A stretch of DNA of 7,200 nt from Planctomycetes bacterium RIFOXYC2_FULL_41_27 (GTDB lineage: Bacteria; Planctomycetota; Brocadiia; Brocadiales; Brocadiaceae), in assembly GCA_001828645.1 (NCBI GenBank), contig MHZD01000108.1, forward strand, positions 1-7,200, given 5' to 3'. The notes under the pieces were generated by a model. That model saw nothing but the letters and a program-made list of their open reading frames with translations. It was not told the origin of the DNA and made no database searches. Position numbers and translations under genes: made by a program. The stretch's first letter is position 1, and each line of letters begins with the position of its first letter. Below, in pieces: positions 5,221 to 7,200 of this stretch.

Positions 5221-5559
5221 GTGAAAGTAAAATTGTTTCTAGATGAAGATATTCACTTTGCGTTAGCAATTGCATTACGTAAAAGAGGATATGACGTCAT
5301 CCATGCACAGGAGTTGCAAGGTAAAGGTAAATCGGATGACGAACAATTATCCTACGCAATAAAAGAAAAAAGATGTTTATTCAGCTTTAATGTAAAAGAT
5401 TTTGTACTACTCCACAATAAATACGCTCAGAATAGATGGGAACATTAGGGAGTTATACTCTCTAAGCAGCTTACAATTGGGGAAACAATGCGAAGACTTC
5501 TGAAAATATTACAGATTTTTTCACAAGAGTCTATAAAAAACAAGTTGGAGTTTTTATAG
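5221..5559 (+). pseudogene. DUF5615 PIN-like toxin with an in-frame TAG
   Basis: The frame begins with GTG immediately after the DUF433 stop. Residues 1-75 contain the DUF5615 signatures LFLDEDIHFALAIALRKRGY (5-24), VIHAQE (26-31), SDDEQL (38-43) and FSFNVKDFVLLHNKY (54-68), including the acidic residues D8, D10, E31, D39 and D60 expected at the PIN-like nuclease site. Codon 76 (5446-5448) is TAG. The frame then continues with GVILSKQ and a helical LLKILQIF segment to a TAG at 5557-5559, for 112 codons in total, the family's normal length. Relatives commonly have an aromatic residue, as in EHFG, at the broken position. The gene is therefore a nonsense allele. The 75-residue product retains the acidic residues but lacks the last strand and helix, and is probably unfolded or inactive. 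Translation restart is not evident. Confidence 0.82.
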
Positions 5560-5657
5560 AAAGCCCATTCTTACTACCCATTTTTAAATCCTCACAATCT
5601 TTCCTATTATTTTTCTCATTGGCTTTCTCTATTTCTCCATTGTAATTTGAGCCAAGT

Positions 5658-5698
5658 ACATATTCCTTGATTTTGACGTTAAATTCTGATATTTTCTA
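5658..5698 (+). repeat. 41-bp perfect direct repeat, copy 2 (mqnE promoter)
   Basis: Identical to 4710-4750. This copy ends three bases before the mqnE ATG and includes the mqnE promoter. It is the functional and probably ancestral context. The segment between the copies (4751-5657) holds the DUF433/DUF5615 module and 98 bp after the toxin with no visible gene. Confidence 0.92.
5667..5695 (+). promoter_or_regulatory. mqnE promoter with extended -10, possibly leaderless transcript
   Basis: TTGATT (5667-5672) and TATTTT (5690-5695) are separated by 17 nt, and TGA immediately before the -10 box gives an extended -10. The expected start is near 5702, which is the A of the mqnE ATG, and no Shine-Dalgarno sequence precedes that ATG. 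The transcript may therefore be leaderless or nearly so. Confidence 0.55.
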
Positions 5699-5701
5699 AA
5701 A

Positions 5702-6823
5702 ATGGAAAATTTATTAAGAACATCATCCATATACGATATCCTGCAGAAGGCCTTGGATGGTAAACGGCTGAGCTTTGAAGACGGCGTGCGACTCTTCAGG
5801 TCAAATGACATCCTTCATATTGGCCATATAGCAAATATCATCCGTGAACGAAAGAACGGCAACAGGGCATACTATATTACCAACCGTCATATCAACTACT
5901 CAAATATCTGCAAGAATCGTTGTAAGTTCTGCGCCTTTAGCAGAGACAAGGAGGAGTCCGGTTCATACGCTATGGAGATGGAGGAAATCATGGAAAAGGC
6001 CATAGCCGCCGTAGAAGAGGGCGCAACGGAACTCCACATCGTTGGCGGGCTGCATCCAGATCTTCCGTTTGGTTTTTATGTAAAGATGATTGGAGAAATT
6101 CACGAATGTTGCCCCGATGTGCATATCCAGGCATTTACCGCTGTCGAAATCGAGCACCTGTCACAAATAGCAAAACTTTCCGTACGTCAAACGTTAAAAA
6201 CCCTTAAAGATGCCGGACTTGGTTCTTTGCCCGGCGGCGGCGCTGAGGTATTTGCGCCAAAAATCCGTGAACAACTGTGTCCGGAAAAACTCAGCGGCGA
6301 AGGATGGCTGCAGGTAATGCGTGAGGCACATAATCTGGGATTGCGCAGCAATGCAACGATGCTGTACGGTCATGTGGAAACTCCTGAAGACAGAATAAAC
6401 CATCTCATCAAGTTGAGAGAGCTTCAGGATGAGACGGGCGGGTTTATGTCTTTCATCCCGCTGGCATTCCATCCCAAAAATACCGATTTATCAAACAGTT
6501 CCGGTACCACGGCAATGCTGGATTTGAAGGTTATCTCAATCAGCCGGTTGATGCTTGACAACTTTGACCATATCAAGGCATTCTGGATCATGCTGGGAAT
6601 CAAGCTGTCTCAGATTTCTCTCAGCTTTGGCGTAGACGATATTGACGGCACGGTAAAAGAAGAAAAAATTACCCACGCCGCAGGCGCTGAAACACCGGAG
6701 GCACTATCTGTTCACGAAATTATCAGGCTCATCAAAGAGGCTGGACGTGAACCTGTAGAACGGGATACACTTTATAATCCCATAAAAAGGCATCAAAAGA
6801 ACATCGTGCTTCAAAAAGTGTAG
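5702..6823 (+). CDS. mqnE: Aminofutalosine synthase MqnE (radical SAM)
   Basis: MqnE acts in the futalosine pathway of menaquinone synthesis. It joins the 5'-deoxyadenosyl group of S-adenosylmethionine to 3-[(1-carboxyvinyl)oxy]benzoate, the MqnA product, giving aminofutalosine. The 373-residue length is normal. The radical-SAM cluster motif is C70-x3-C74-x2-C77 in NICKNRCKFCAF. Further MqnE-typical blocks are TELHIVGGLHPDLPF (109-123), HIQAFTAVEI (141-150), SLPGGGAEVF (175-184), SNATMLYGHVETPEDR (216-231), FIPLAFHP (251-258), SRLMLDNFDHIKAFW (281-295) and GTVKEEKITHAAGAETPE (316-333). The N-terminal KALDGKRLSFEDGVRLF fits the family and supports the ATG at 5702. The gene seems monocistronic from its own promoter. 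No other menaquinone gene is in the window. The related MqnC is less likely because of the AEVF, GHVETPEDR and THAAGA blocks. Confidence 0.95.
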   Translation: MENLLRTSSIYDILQKALDGKRLSFEDGVRLFRSNDILHIGHIANIIRERKNGNRAYYITNRHINYSNICKNRCKFCAFSRDKEESGSYAMEMEEIMEKAIAAVEEGATELHIVGGLHPDLPFGFYVKMIGEIHECCPDVHIQAFTAVEIEHLSQIAKLSVRQTLKTLKDAGLGSLPGGGAEVFAPKIREQLCPEKLSGEGWLQVMREAHNLGLRSNATMLYGHVETPEDRINHLIKLRELQDETGGFMSFIPLAFHPKNTDLSNSSGTTAMLDLKVISISRLMLDNFDHIKAFWIMLGIKLSQISLSFGVDDIDGTVKEEKITHAAGAETPEALSVHEIIRLIKEAGREPVERDTLYNPIKRHQKNIVLQKV

Positions 6824-6885
6824 ACACCAACATTAGCCTTGCTCCATAATCTTATTTTTTCTCAGTTTTAGCAAGAAATTGAAAA

Positions 6886-6972
6886 TTACGATTTACGGAT
6901 TACGATTTTAAATCTAAAATCGTTCGACTGAGCGCTTACGACGAAGTCCAAAATCGTAAATCTAAAATTTTA
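6886..6972. repeat. Inverted element with period-7 arms and CTGAGCG/ACGAAG core
   Basis: The left arm is made of heptamers TTACGAT or variants (6886-6892, 6893-6899, 6900-6906, then two weaker units to 6920). The right arm, read in the complementary sense, has units such as AATCGTA and AATCTAA (6952-6972). The centre 6921-6949 is GC-richer and contains CTGAGCG, the palindrome AGCGCT and ACGAAG. Within the left half, ACGATTTTA (6902-6910) and TAAAATCGT (6915-6923) form a perfect 9-bp hairpin. A promoter-like pair TTGAAA (6879-6884) and TACGAT (6901-6906) overlaps it and might serve the downstream oxidoreductase. Confidence 0.65.
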
Positions 6973-7011
6973 TTCTGGTTTGCCCAGATTAGGGGGATTT
7001 TTAATAATCAA

Positions 7012-7200
7012 ATGACTTCATTTACAAAACTTTTTAGCCCATTCAAGATTGGTTCTCTCGATATAAAAAACCGTATGGTGATGTCGCCTATGGAAACCCA
7101 TTTGTGCGATAAAGAGGGTTTTGTCACAGACGAAATTATCGCCTATTATAAAGAACGCGCCCTGGGCGGTGTGGGCTATATCACCGTTGAAAATACCAGC
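7012..7200 (+). CDS. Old yellow enzyme family NADH:flavin oxidoreductase, N-terminus
   Basis: Sixty-three codons are visible before the right edge. The start LFSPFKIGSLDIKNRMVMSP (residues 7-26), then GFVTDEIIAYYKERALGGVG (36-55) and YITVENTS, is the first part of the FMN-binding TIM barrel of old-yellow-enzyme or 2,4-dienoyl-CoA-reductase type proteins. KNRMVMSPME is the typical first-strand FMN contact region. Whether it continues into the iron-sulfur and FAD domains of the long (about 650-residue) form cannot be seen. The substrate is unknown. AGGGGGA (6991-6997) is a strong Shine-Dalgarno match but lies 14 nt before the ATG, longer than usual; no nearer in-frame start exists. A small hairpin, TCTGG (6974-6978) with CCAGA (6984-6988), sits just upstream. 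Confidence 0.9.
   Translation, partial: MTSFTKLFSPFKIGSLDIKNRMVMSPMETHLCDKEGFVTDEIIAYYKERALGGVGYITVENTS

Noticed and set aside
1039..5448. Stop-codon reassignment or programmed readthrough as the explanation for the in-frame TAA and TAG
   Set aside because: Other genes here end normally with TAA (mazG, permease, DUF433) and TAG (mqnE, S23-type), and no recoding structure is evident after either stop. Simple nonsense changes or errors are more likely.

Overview
The window is a moderately AT-rich bacterial chromosome segment. It mixes ordinary metabolic genes with small accessory modules and an unusual density of short intergenic repeats. A lipobox lipoprotein suggests a Gram-negative-type envelope. 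A full-length MqnE shows menaquinone synthesis by the futalosine route. That gene, a four-helix-bundle S23-type protein, a DUF433/DUF5615 pair and word-like intergenic repeats together would fit an anammox planctomycete (Brocadiales-like). This taxonomic guess rests on recall of gene style, not a search, and I hold it at about 50 percent.

Left part (1-1421): a partial minus-strand gene resembling small antitoxin-like proteins runs off the left edge. Next comes what looks like an autonomous plus-strand small RNA gene: a TTGACA promoter, a roughly 90-nt three-tier hairpin starting at the predicted transcription start, and a T-run. It converges on a minus-strand DUF3800 gene that is complete except for an in-frame TAA at codon 23. 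A small lipoprotein gene lies upstream of DUF3800 on the same strand.

Middle part (1422-4671): a 390-bp gene-free stretch holds an inverted-repeat element and a strong promoter for an S23-like four-helix-bundle gene. That gene starts and stops inside complementary arrays of 7-nt repeats. MazG (nucleoside triphosphate pyrophosphohydrolase) follows. The last codons of MazG are themselves written in another 7-nt array, which has a complementary array downstream. An NCS2/AzgA-type purine permease follows and ends at GC-rich hairpins.

Right part (4672-7200): a DUF433 antitoxin gene and a DUF5615 toxin gene broken by a nonsense codon lie between two perfect 41-bp direct repeats. The second repeat copy is the promoter of mqnE, with its predicted transcription start at the ATG. 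After mqnE comes another inverted element with period-7 arms, and then the start of an old-yellow-enzyme-family flavin oxidoreductase that runs off the right edge.

The most unusual signal is a recurrent architecture of period-7 array, centre and inverted period-7 array. It is seen three times in 7.2 kb, and in one case the centre is the whole S23-type gene. Next in interest are the candidate small RNA beside DUF3800 and the 41-bp duplication around the toxin-antitoxin module.
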